This document shows positions 13,798 to 26,343 of a stretch of 64,000 bases of DNA, one piece after another. Both the position numbers and the translations under genes were made by a program. The stretch spans positions 2,232,001 through 2,296,000 of the forward strand of contig NC_079881.1 of NCBI RefSeq assembly GCF_029227915.1, written 5' to 3'. Positions within the stretch are counted from its first letter, which is position 1; every line of letters begins with the position of its first letter. This DNA comes from Hydractinia symbiolongicarpus (Eukaryota > Cnidaria > Hydrozoa > Anthoathecata > Hydractiniidae). The notes under the pieces are model-generated. The model was not told where the DNA came from. It ran no database searches and was given only the letters and a program-made list of their open reading frames with translations.

Positions 13798-14905
13798 ATG
13801 TTGGTACGAATATGTGACGCAACCGTTGTAACTCAAACGGATTGATACGGCCAAGAAGTTGATGAAATGTAGTTTTTGAGAATGTCTCTATTTCTTCAGC
13901 GCGAACTAACGGCTTGGATTGGTCCCACAGTAAAAGATGACTTATTTATCTTAATTTTTTAATAAAGCGCTACCACAGCGCCCAGTGTAATCGCTGAGTT
14001 CCAGCAATCAAGTCAAATTAAGAAGAATGTTACTTCCTATAGTCAAACTGGCTCATTTATCACATTTATCAGGTCAAAGTCCAAAATCAGTTCAATTAAG
14101 TCCCACAGTCAAATGTTTCACTGTTAAAAAGATGCAACCTAGTAATATCTGAATACTATCGCTAAATACATGTGGGGACGAATATGTGACGCAACAGTTG
14201 TAACTCAAACGGATTGATACCGTTAGAAAGTCAATGAAATGTAGTTTTTGAAACTGTCACTTTTTCTTCAGCGCGCGATAACGGGTAGGATTGATCCCAC
14301 AGTAAAAAATGACTTTTTTATTTAAATTTTTTAATAAGGTGTACCACAGCGTCCAATGTAATCGCTGAGTTCCAGCAATCATGTCAAATTAAGAAGAATG
14401 TTATTTCTTGTAGTCAAACTGGCTTATTTATAACATTTATCAGGTCACAGTCCAAAGTTAGTTCAATTAAGTCCCACAGTCAATCGTTTCATTGTTAAAG
14501 GCGATGCAACCTAGTAATATCAGAAAAATATCGCTAAATACATGTTGGTACGAAGATGTGACGCAACCGTTGTAGCTCAAACGGATTGATACGGCCAAGA
14601 AGTCGATGAAATGTAGTTTTTGAGAATGTCTCTATTTCTTCAGCGCGAACTAATGGCTTGGATTGGTCCCACAGTAAAAAATGACATATTTATCTTAATT
14701 TTTTAATAAAGCGCTTACACAGCGCCCAGTGTAATCGCTGAGTTCCAGCAATTAAGTCAAATTAAGAAGAATGTTATTTCTTGTAGTCAAACTGGCTCAT
14801 TTATCACATTTATAAGGTCAAAGTCCAAAATCAGTTCAATTAAGTCCCACAGTCAACCGTTTCACTGTTAAAAGCGATGCAACCTAGTATTATCCGAATA
14901 CTTTC

Positions 14906-17900
14906 GCTAAGTACATGTTGGTACGAATATGTGACGCAACCGTTGTAACTGAAACGGATTTATACCGCTAGAAAGTAAATGAAATGTAGTATTTGAAACT
15001 GTTTCTCTTTATTCAGCGCATGTTAACGGCCAGGATTGGTCCAACAGTAAGAAAAGACTTATTTATCTAAATTTTTAAATAAAGCGCTACCACAGAGCTT
15101 AATGTAATCGCTGAATTCCAGCCATCACGTCAAATTAAGAAGAAAGTTATTCCTTGGAGACCAATTGGCTCATCTGTCACATTTATAAGGACATAGTCCA
15201 GAGTCAGTTCAATTAATTCCCACAGTCACTCGTTTCACTGTTAAAAGCAATACAACTTAGTAAAATTGAAAGAAAATCACTAAATACATGTTGGTACGAA
15301 TATGTGACGCAACCGTTGTAACTCAAACGGATTGACAGCGTTAGAAAGTCAATGAAATGTAGTTTTTGAAACTGTCTCTTTTTCTTCAGAGCGAATTAAC
15401 GGCTAGGATTGGTCCCACAGTAAAAACAGACTTATTTATCTTCATTTTTTAACAAAGAGTTACCACAGTGCCCACTGTAATCGCTGAGTTTCAGCAATCA
15501 AGTCAAATTAAGAAGAATGTTACTTCTTGCAGTCAAACTGGCTCATTTATCACATTCATAAGGTCAAAGTCCAAAATCAGTTCAATTAAGTCCCACAGTC
15601 AAATGTTTCAATGTTAAAAGCGATGCAACCTAGTAATATCCGAATACTATCGCTAAATACATGTGGGGACGAATATGTGACACAACAGTTGTAACTCAAG
15701 CGGATTGATACCGTTAGAAAGTCAATGAAATGTAGTTTTTGAAACTGTCGCTATTTCTTCAGCGCGCGATAACGGCTAGGATTGGTCCCACAGTAAAAAA
15801 TGACTTTTTTATTTAAAATTTTAAATGAAGTGCTACCACAGCGCCCAGCGTAATCGCTGAGTTCCGGCAATCATGTCAAATTAAGAAGAATGTTATTTCT
15901 TGGGTCCAGTTGGCTCATTTATAACATTTATCAGGTCACAGTCCAAAGTTAGTTCAATTAAGTCCCACAGTCAATCGTTTCACTGTTAAAGGCGATGCAA
16001 CCTAGTAATATCAGAATACTATTGCTAAATACATGTTGATACGAATATGTGACGCAACCGTTGTAACTCAAACGGATTGATACCGCCAAGAAGTCGATGA
16101 AATGTAGTTTTTGAGAATGTCTCTATTTCTTCAGCGCGTGCTAACGACCAGGATTAGTCCCACAGTAAAAAAAGACTTATTTATCTAAATTTTTAAATAA
16201 AACGCTACCACAGTGCCCAGTGCAATCGCTGAGTTCCGGCAATCATGTCAAATTAAGAAGAATGTTATTTCTTGGGTCCAGTTGGCTCATTTATAACATT
16301 TATCAGGTCACAGTCCAAAGTTAGTTCAATTAAGTCCCACAGTCAAACGTTTCACTTTTAAAAGCGATGCAACCTAAAATTATACGAATACTTTCGCTAA
16401 GTACATGTTGGTACGAATATGTGACGCAACCGTTGCAACTCAAACGGATTTATACCGCTAGAAAGTCAATGAAATGTACTATTTGAAACTGTTCCTCTTT
16501 ATTCAGCGCATGCTAACGGCCAGGATTGGTCCAACAGTAAGAAAAGACTTATTTATCTAAATTTTTAAATAAAGCGCTACCACAGAGCTTAATGTAATCG
16601 CTGAATTCCAGCCATCACGTAAAATTAAGAAGAAAGTTATTCCTTGCAGACCAATTCGCTCATCTGTCACATTTATAAGGACATAGTCCAGAGTCAGTTC
16701 AATTAATTCCCACAGTCACTCGTTTCACTGTTAAAAGCAATACAACTTAGTAAAATTGAAAGAAAATCACTAAATACATGTTGGTACGAATATGTGACGC
16801 AAACGTTGTAACTAAAACGGATTGACAGCGTTAGAAAGTCAATGAAATGTAGTTTTTGAAACTGTCTCTCTTTCTTCAGAGCGAATTAACGGCTAGGATT
16901 GGTCCCACAGTAAAAACAGACTTATTTATCTTCATTTTTTAACAAAGAGTTACCACAGTGCCCATCGTAATCGCTGAGTTCCAGCAATCAAGTCAAATTA
17001 AGAAGAATGTTACTTCTTGCAGTCAAACTGGCTCATTTATCACATTCATAAGGTCAAAGTCCAAAATCAGTTCAATTAAGTCCCACAGTCGAATGTTTCA
17101 ATGTTAAAAGCGATGCAACCTAGTAATATCCGAATACTATCGCTAAATACATGTGGGGACGAATATGTGACACAACAGTTGTAACTCAAGCGGATTGATA
17201 CCGTTAGAAAGTCAATGAAATGTAGTTTTTGAAACTGTCGCTATTTCTTCAGCGCGCGATAACGGCTAGGATTGGTCCCACAGTAAAAAATAAATTTTAA
17301 ATGAAGTGCTACCACAGCGCCCAGCGTAATCGCTGAGTTCCGGCAATCATGTCAAATTAAGAAGAATGTTATTTCTTGGGTCCAGTTGGCTCATTTATAA
17401 CATTTATCAGGTCACAGTCCAAAGTTAGTTCAATTAAGTCCCACAGTCAATCGTTTCACTGTTAAAGGCGATGCAACCTAGTAATATCAGAATACTACTG
17501 CTAAATACATGTTGATACGAATATGTGACGCAACCGTTGTAACTTAAACGGATTGATACCGCCAAGAAGTCGATGAAATGTAGTTTTTGAGAATGTCTCT
17601 ATTTCTTCAGCGCGTGCTAACGACCAGGATTAGTCCCACAGTAAAAAAAGACTTATTTATCTAAATTTTTAAATAAAACGCTACCACAGTGCCCAGTGCA
17701 ATCGCTGAGTTCCGGCAATCATGTCAAATTAAGAAGAATGTTATTTCTTGGGTCCAGTTGGCTCATTTATAACATTTATCAGGTCACAGTCCAAAGTTAG
17801 TTCAATTAAGTCCCACAGTCAAACGTTTCACTTTTAAAAGCGATGCAACCTAAAATTATACGAATACTTTCGCTAAGTACATGTTGGTACGAATATGTGA

Positions 17901-18600
17901 CGCAACCGTTGCAACTCAAACGGATTTATACCGCTAGAAAGTCAATGAAATGTACTATTTGAAACTGTTCCTCTTTATTCAGCGCATGCTAACGGCCAGG
18001 ATTGGTCCAACAGTAAGAAAAGACTTATTTATCTAAATTTTTAAATAAAGCACTACCACAGAGCTTAATGTAATCGCTGAATTCCAGCCATCACGTCAAA
18101 TTAAGAAGAAAGTTATTCCTTGCAGACCAATTCGCTCATCTGTCACATTTATAAGGACATAGTCCAGAGTCAGTTCAATTAATTCCCACAGTCACTCGTT
18201 TCACTGTTAAAAGCAATACAACTTAGTAAAATTGAAAGAAAATCACTAAATACATGTTGGTACGAATATGTGACGCAAACGTTGTAACTAAAACGGATTG
18301 ACAGCGTTAGAAAGTCAATGAAATGTAGTTTTTGAAACTGTCTCTCTTTCTTCAGAGCGAATTAACGGCTAGGATTGGTCCCACAGTAAAAACAGACTTA
18401 TTTATCTTCATTTTTTAACAAAGAGTTACCACAGTGCCCATCGTAATCGCTGAGTTCCAGCAATCAAGTCAAATTAAGAAGAATGTTACTTCTTGCAGTC
18501 AAACTGGCTCATTTATCACATTCATAAGGTCAAAGTCCAAAATCAGTTCAATTAAGTCCCACAGTCAATCGTTTCACTGTTAAAGGCGATGCAACCTAGT
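14906..18600 (+). repeat. 4-mer HOR block, 1490 bp
   Basis: Unit starts at 15288, 16778 and 18254 begin copies of the same four-monomer order. The marker ATTGACAGCG recurs at 15331, 16821 and 18297. The second unit is 1476 bp because of a 14-bp loss in its AT-rich middle at about 17290. The third is incomplete and switches to another monomer type near 18560. The last monomer of the repeated unit carries the GAGCTTAATG / CATAGTCCAGAGTC type, which is absent from the left domain. Confidence 0.8.
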
Positions 18601-18999
18601 AATATCAGAATACTATCGCTAAATACATGTTGATACGAATATGTGACGCAACCGTTGTAACTCAAACGGATTGATACCGCCAAGAAGTCGATGAAATGTA
18701 GTTTTTGAGAATGTCTCTATTTCTTCAGCGCGTGCTAACGACCAGGATTAGTCCCACAGTAAAAAAAGACTTATTTATCTAAATTTTTAAAAAAAACGCT
18801 ATCACAGTGCCCAGTGCAATCGCTGAGTTCCAGCAATCAAGTCAACTTAAGAAGAATGTTACTTCTTGTACTCAAACTGACTCATTTATCACTTTTATCA
18901 GGTCACAGTCCAAAGTTAGTTCAATTAAGTCCCACAGTCAAACGTTTCACTGTTAAAAGCGATGCAACCTAGTATTATACGAATACTTTCGCTAAGTAC

Positions 19000-19280
19000 A
19001 TGTTGGTACGAATATGTGACGCAACCGTTGCAACTCAAACGGATTTATACCGCTAGAAAGTCAATGAAATGTACTATTTGAAACTGTTCCTCTTTATTCA
19101 GCGCATGCTAACGGCCAGGATTGGTCCAACAGTAAGAAAAGACTTATTTATCTAAATTTTTAAATAAAGCACTACCACAGAGCTTAATGTAATCGCTGAA
19201 TTCCAGCCATCACGTCAAATTAAGAAGAAAGTTATTCCTTGCAGACCAATTCGCTCATCTGTCACATTTATAAGGATTTA
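19000..19280 (+). repeat. Truncated monomer with internal deletion of about 105 bp
   Basis: The unit starting at 19000 is normal up to TCACATTTATAAGGA and then jumps, at about 19275, straight into TATGTGACGCAACCG of the next unit. The distance to the next inferred monomer start is about 268 bp instead of 373, so about 105 bp spanning the end of one unit and the first bases of the next are missing. It is the largest break in monomer phase seen away from the unique island. Confidence 0.85.
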
Positions 19281-20389
19281 TATGTGACGCAACCGTTGTA
19301 ACTCAAACGGATTGATACCGCCAAGAAGTCGATGAAATGTAGTTTTTGAGAATGTCTCTATTTCTTCAGCGCGTGCTAACGACCAGGATTAGTCCCACAG
19401 TAAAAAAAGACTTATTTATCTAAATTTTTAAATAAAACGCTACCACAGTGCCCAGTGCAATCGCTGAGTTCCAGCAATCAAGTCAAATTAAGAAGAATGT
19501 TACTTCTTGTACTCAAACTGACTCATTTATCACTTTTATAAGATCAAAGTTCAAAATCAGTTCAATTAAGTCCCACAGTCAAACGTTTCACTGTTGAAAG
19601 CGATACAACCTAGTATTATACGAATACTTTCGCTAAGTACATGTTGGTACGAATATGTGACGCAACCGATGCAACTCAAACGGATTTATACCGCTAGAAA
19701 GTCATTGAAATGTACTATTTGAAACTGTTCCTCTTTATTCAGCGCATGCTAACGGCCAGGATTGGTACAACAGTAAGAAAAGACTTATTGATCTAAATTT
19801 TTAAATAAAGCGCTACCACAGAGCTTAATGTAATCGCTGAATTCCAGCCATCACGTCAAATTAAGAAGAAAGTTATTCCTTGCAGACCAATTGGCTCATC
19901 TGTCACATTTATAGGGACATAGTCCAGAGTCAGTTCAATTAATTCCCACAGTCACTCGTTTTACTGTTAAAAGCAATACAACTTAGTAAAATTGAAAGAA
20001 AATCACTAAATACATGTTGGTACGAATATGTGACGCAACCGTTGTAACTCAAACGGATTGACACCGTTAGAAAGTCAATGAAATGTAGTTTTTGAAACTG
20101 TCTCTCTTTCTTCAGCGCGAATTAACGGCTAGGATTGGTCCCACAGTAAAAACAGACTTATTTATCTTCATTTTTTAACAAAGAGTTACCACAGTGTCCA
20201 CTGTAATCGCTGAGTTCCAGCAATCAAGTCAAATTAAGAAAAATGTTACTTCTTGTAGTCAAACTAGCTCATTTATCACATTCATAAGGTCAAAGTTCAA
20301 AATCAGTTCAATTAAGTCCCACAGTCAAACGTTTCACTGTTAAAAGCGATGCAACCTAGTATTATACGAATACTTTCGCTAAGTACATG

Positions 20390-22660
20390 TTGGTACGAAT
20401 ATGTGACGCAACCGTTGAAACTCAAACGGATTTATACCGCTAGAAAGTCAATGAAATGTAGTATTTGAAACTGTTCCTCTTTATTCAGCGCATGCCAACG
20501 GCCAGGATTGGTCCAACAGTAAGAAAAGACTTATTTATCTAAATGTTTAAATAAAGCGCTACCACGGAGCTTAATGTAATCGCTGAATTCCAGCCATCAC
20601 CTCAAATTAAGAAGAAAGTTATTCCTTGGAGACCAATTGGCTCATCTGTCACATTTATAAGGACATAGTCTAGAGTCAGTTCAATTAATTCCCACAGTCA
20701 CTCGTTTCACTGTTAAAAGCAATACAACTTAGTAAAATTGAAAGAAAATCACTAAATACATGTTGGTACGAATATGTGACGCTACCGTTGTAACTCAAAC
20801 GGATTGACACCGTTAGAAAGTCAATGAAATGTAGTTTTTGAAACTGTCTCTCTTTCTTCAGAGCGAATTAACGGCTAGGATTGGTCCCACAGTAAAAACA
20901 GACTTATTTATCTTCATTTTTTAACAAAGAGTTACCACAGTGCCCATCGTAATCGCTGAGTTCCAGCAATCAAGTCAAATTAAGAAGAATGTTACTTCTT
21001 GCAGTCAAACTGGCTCATTTATCACATTCATAAGGTCAAAGTCCAAAATCAGTTCAATTAAGTCCCACAGTCAAATGTTTCAATGTTAAAGACGATGCAA
21101 CCTAGTAATATCCGAATACTATCGCTAAATACATGTGGGGACGAATATGTGACGCAACAGTTGTAACTCAAGCGGATTGATACCGTTAGAAAGTCAATGA
21201 AATGTAGTTTTTGAAACTGTCGCTATTTCTTCAGCGCGCGATAACGGCTAGGATTGGTCCCACAGTAAAAAATGACTTTTTTATTTAAATTTTTAAATGA
21301 AGTGCTACCACAGCGCCCTGCGTAATCGCTGAGTTCCGGCAATCATGTCAAATTAAGAAGAATGTTATTTCTTGGGTCCAGTTGGCTCATTTATAACATT
21401 TATCAGGTCACAGTCCAAAGTTAGTTCAATTAAGTCCCACAGTCAATCGTTTCACTGTTAAAGGCGATGCAACCTAGTAATATCAGAATACTATCGCTAA
21501 ATACATGTTGATACGAATATGTGACGCAACCGTTGTAACTCAAACGGATTGATACCGCCAAGAAGTCGATGAAATGTATTTTTGAGAATGTCTCTATTTC
21601 TTCAGCGCGTGCTAACGACCAGGATTAGTCCCACAGTAAAAAAAGACTTATTTATCTAAATTTTTAAATAAAACGCTACCACAGTGCCCAGTGCAATCGC
21701 TGAGTTCCAGCAATCAAGTCAAATTAAGAAGAATGTTACTTCTTGTACTCAAACTGACTCATTTATCACTTTTATAAGATCAAAGTTCAAAATCAGTTCA
21801 ATTAAGTCCCACAGTCAAACGTTTCACTGTTAAAAGCGATGCAACCTAGTATTATAAGAATACTTTCGCTAAGTACATGTTGGTACGAATATGTGACGCA
21901 ACCGTTGAAACTCAAACGGGTTTATACCGCTAGAAAGTCAATGAAATGTAGTATTTGAAACTGTTCCTCTTTATTCAGCGCATGCCAACGGCCAGGATTG
22001 GTCCAACAGTAAGAAAAGACTTATTTATCTAAATGTTTAAATAAAGCGCTACCACGGAGCTTAATGTAATCGCTGAATTCCAGCCATCACCTCAAATTAA
22101 GAAGAAAGTTATTCCTTGGAGACCAGTTGGCTCATCTGTCACATTTATAAGGACATAGTCCAGAGTCAGTTCAATTAATTCCCACAGTCACTCGTTTCAC
22201 TGTTAAAAGCAATACAACTTAGTAAAATTGGAAGAAAATCACTAAATACATGTTGGTACGAATATGTGACGCTACCGTTGTAACTCAAACGGATTGACAC
22301 CGTTAGTAAGTCAATGAAATGTAGTTTTTGAAACTGTCTCTCTTTCTTCAGCGCGAATTAACGGCTAGGATTGGTCCCACAGTAAAAACAGACTTATTTA
22401 TCTTCATTTTTTAACAAAGAGTTACCACAGTGCCCACTGTAATCGCTGAGTTTCAGCAATCAAGTCAAATTAAGAAGAATGTTACTTCTTGTAATCAAAC
22501 TGGCTCATTTATCACATTCATAAGGTCAAAGTCCAAAATCAGTTCAATTAAGTCCCACAGTCAAATGTTTCAATGTTAAAAGCGATGCAACCTAGTAATA
22601 TCCGAATACTATCGCTAAATACATGTGGGGACGAATATGTGACGCAACAGTTGTAACTCA
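20390..22660 (+). repeat. Second 4-mer HOR stretch, 1490 bp
   Basis: The variant CAGCCATCACCTCAAATTAAG occurs at 20591 and 22081, exactly 1490 bp apart. Surrounding private variants (ACCACGGAGC, AAATGTTTAAATAAAGC, GACGCTACCG) recur at the same spacing. This is four monomers, the same register as the 14.9-18.6 kb block, so the two stretches are probably parts of one 4-mer domain interrupted by the rearranged unit near 19275. Confidence 0.75.
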
Positions 22661-24107
22661 AGCGGATTGATACCGTTAGAAAGTCAATGAAATGTTGTTT
22701 TAGAAACTGTCGCTATTTCTTCAGCGCGTGCTAACGGCCAGGATTAGTCCCACAGTAAAAAAAGACTTACTTATCTAAATTTTTAAATAAAGCACTACCA
22801 CAGCGCCAAGTGTAATCGCTGAATTCCAGCAATCATGTCGAATTAAGAAAAATGTTATTCCTTGGTGGCCAATTGGCTCATTTATCGCATTTACAAGGTC
22901 ACAGTCCAGAATCAGTTCAATTAAGTCCCACAGTCAATCATTTCACTGTTAAAAGCGATGCAACTTAGTCACATCGGAAAAAAATCATTAAATACATGTT
23001 GGTACGAATATGTGACGCAACAGTTGTAACTCAAACGGATTAACACCTTTAGAAAGTCAATGAAATGTAGTTTTTAAATCTGTTCCTCTTTATTCAGCGC
23101 ATGCTAACGGCCAGGATTGGTCCAACAGTAAGAAAAGACTTATTTATCTAAATTTTTAAATAAAGCGCTACCACAATGCTTAATGCAATCGCTGAATTCC
23201 AGCCATCACATCAAATTAAGAAGAAAGTTATTCCTTGGAGACCAATTGGCTCATCTGTCACATTTATAAAGATATAGTCCAGAGTCAGTTCAATTAATTC
23301 CCACAGTCACTCGTTTCACTGTTAAAAGCAATACAACTTAGTAAAATTGGAAGAAAATCACTAAATACATGTTGGTACGAATATGTGACGCAACCGTTGT
23401 AACTCAAACGAATTGACACCGTTAGAAAGTCAATGAATTGTAGTTTTTGAAACTGTCTCTCTTTGTTCAGCGCGAATTAACGGCTAGGATTGGTCACACA
23501 GTAAAAACAGACTTATTTATCTTCATTTTTTAACAAAGAGTTACCACACTGTAATCGCTGAGTTCCAGCAATCAAGTCAAATTAAGAAAAATGTTACTTC
23601 TTGTAGTCAAGCTGGCGCATTTATCACATTCATAAGGTCAAAGTCCAAAATCAGTTCATATATGTCCCACAGTCAAATGTTTCAAAGTTAAAAGCGATAC
23701 AACCTAGTAATATCCGAATACAATCGCTAAATACATGTGGGGACGAATATGTGACGCAACAGTTGTAACTCAAGCGGATTGATACCGTTGTAAAGTCAAT
23801 GAAATGTAGTTTTTGAAACTGTCTCTCTTTCTTCAGCGCGAATTAACGGCTAGGATTGGTCCCACAGTAAAAACAGACATATTTATCTTCATTTTTTAAC
23901 AAAGAGTTACCACACTGACCACTGTAATCGCTGAGTTCCAGCAATCAATTCAAATTAAGAAGAATGTTACTTCTTGTAGTCAAACTGGCTCATTTATCAT
24001 ATTCATAAGGTCAAAGTCCAAAATCAGTTCAATTAAGTCCCACAGTCAAACGTTTCACTGTTAAAAGCGATGCAACCTAGTATTATACGAATACTTTCGC
24101 TAAGTAC

Positions 24108-26343
24108 ATGTTGGGACGAATATGTGACGCAACAGTTGTAACTCAAGCGCATTGATACCATTAGAGAGTCAATGAAATGTAGTTTTTGAAGCTGTCGCTA
24201 TTTCTTCAGCGCGCGATAACGGCAAGGATTGGTCCCACAGTAAAAAATGACTTTTTTATTTAAATTTTTAAATGAAGTGCTACCACAGCGCCCAGCGTAA
24301 TCGCTGAGTTCCGGCAATCATGTCAAATTAAGAAGAATGTTATTTCTTGGGTCCAGTTGGCTCATTTATAACATTTATCAGGTCACAGTCCAAAGTTAGT
24401 TCAATTAAGTCCCACAGTCAATCGTTACACTGTTAAAGGCGATGCAACCTAGTAATATCAGAATACTATCGCTAAATACATGTTGATACGAATATATGAC
24501 GCAACCGTTGTAACTCAAACGGATTGATACCGCCAAGGAGTCGATGAAATGTAGTTTTTGAGAATGTCTCTATTTCTTCAGCGCGTGCTAACGGCCAGGA
24601 TTAATCCTACAGTAAAAAAAGTCTTATTTATCTAAATTTTTAAATATAGCGCTACCACAGAGCATAATGTAATCGCTGAATTCCAGCCATCACGTCAAAT
24701 TAAGAAGAAAGTTATTCCTTGCAGACCAATTGGCTCATCTGTCACATTTATAAGGACATAGTCCAGAGTCAGTTCATATAATTCCCACAGTCACTCGTTT
24801 CACTGTTAAAAGCAATACAACTTAGTAAAATTGAAAGAAAATCACTAAATACATGTTGGTACGAATATGTGACGCAACCGTTGTAACTCAAACGGATTAA
24901 CAATGTTAGAAAGACAATGAAATGTAGTTTTTGAAACTGTCTCTCTTTCTTCAGCGCGAATTAACGGCTAGGATTGGTCCCACGGTAAAAACAGACTTAT
25001 TTATCTTCATTTTTTAACAAAGAGTTACCACACTGACCACTGTAATCGCTGAGTTCCAGCAATCAAGTCAAATTAAGAAGAATGTTACTTCTTGTAGTCA
25101 AACTGGCTCATCTATCATATTCATAAGGTCAAAGTCCAAAATCAGTTCAATTAAGTCCCACAGTCAAACGTTTCACTGTTAAAAGCGATGCAACCTAGTA
25201 TTATACGAATACTTTCGCTAAGTACATGTGGGGACGAATATGTGACGCAACAGTTGTAACTCAAGCGGATTGATACCGTTTGAAAGTCAATGAAATGTAG
25301 TTTTTGAAGCTGTCGCTATTTCTTCAGCGCGCGATAACGGCTAGGATTGGTCCCACAGTAAAAAATGACTTTTTTATTTAAATTTTTAAATGAAGTGCTA
25401 CCACAGCGCCCAGCGTAATCGCTGAGTTCCGGCAATCATGTCAAATTAAGAAGAATGTTATTTCTTGGGTCCAGTTGGCTCATTTATAACATTTATCAGG
25501 TCACAGTCCAAAGTTAGTTCAATTAAGTCCCACAGTCAATCGTTACACTGTTAAAGGCGATGCAACCTAGTAATATCAGAATACTATCGCTAAATACATG
25601 TTGATACGAATATATGACGCAACCGTTGTAACTCAAACGGATTGATACCGCCAAGAAGTCGATGAAATGTAGTTTTTGAGAATGTCTCTATTTCTTCAGC
25701 GCGTGCTAACGGCCAGGATTAATCCCACAGTAAAAAAAGTCTTATTTATCTAAATTTTTAAATAAAGCGCTACCACAGAGCTTAATGTAATCGCTGAATT
25801 CCAGCCATCACGTCAAATTAAAAAGAAAGTTATTCCTTGCAGACCAATTGGCTCACCTGTCACATTTATAAGGACATAGTCCAGAGTCAGTTCAATTAAT
25901 TCCCACAGTCACTCGTTTCACTGTTAAAAGCAATACAACTTAGTAAAATTAAAAGAAAATCACTAAATACATGTTGGTACGAATATGTGACGCAACCGTT
26001 GTAACTCAAACGTATTAACACCGTTAGAAAGTCAATGAAATGTAGTTTTTGAAACTGTCTCTCTTTCTTCAGCGCGAATTAACGGCTAGGATTGGTCCCA
26101 CAGTAAAAACAGACTTTTTTATCTTCATTTTTTAACAAAGAGTTACCACAGTGCCCACTGTAATCGCTGAGTTCCACCAATCAAGTCAAATTAAGAAGAA
26201 TGTTACTTCTTGTAGTCAAACTGGCTCATCTATCACATTTATAAGATCAAAGTTCAAAATCAGTTCAATTAAGTCCCACAGTCAAACGTTTCACTGTTAA
26301 AAGCGATGCAACCTAGTATTATACGAATACTTTCGCTAAGTAC
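24108..26343 (+). repeat. Tandem 3-mer HOR, 1118 bp x 2
   Basis: Two units, 24108-25225 and 25226-26343, have the same three-monomer order. The second monomer of each carries the marker AATATATGACGC (24491 and 25609, 1118 bp apart). Small differences exist, such as GGCAAGGATT against GGCTAGGATT. The 24108 unit starts ATGTTGGGACG, a head variant that reappears in the 38.6, 43.0, 46.4, 48.6 and 50.5 kb regions. Confidence 0.8.
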
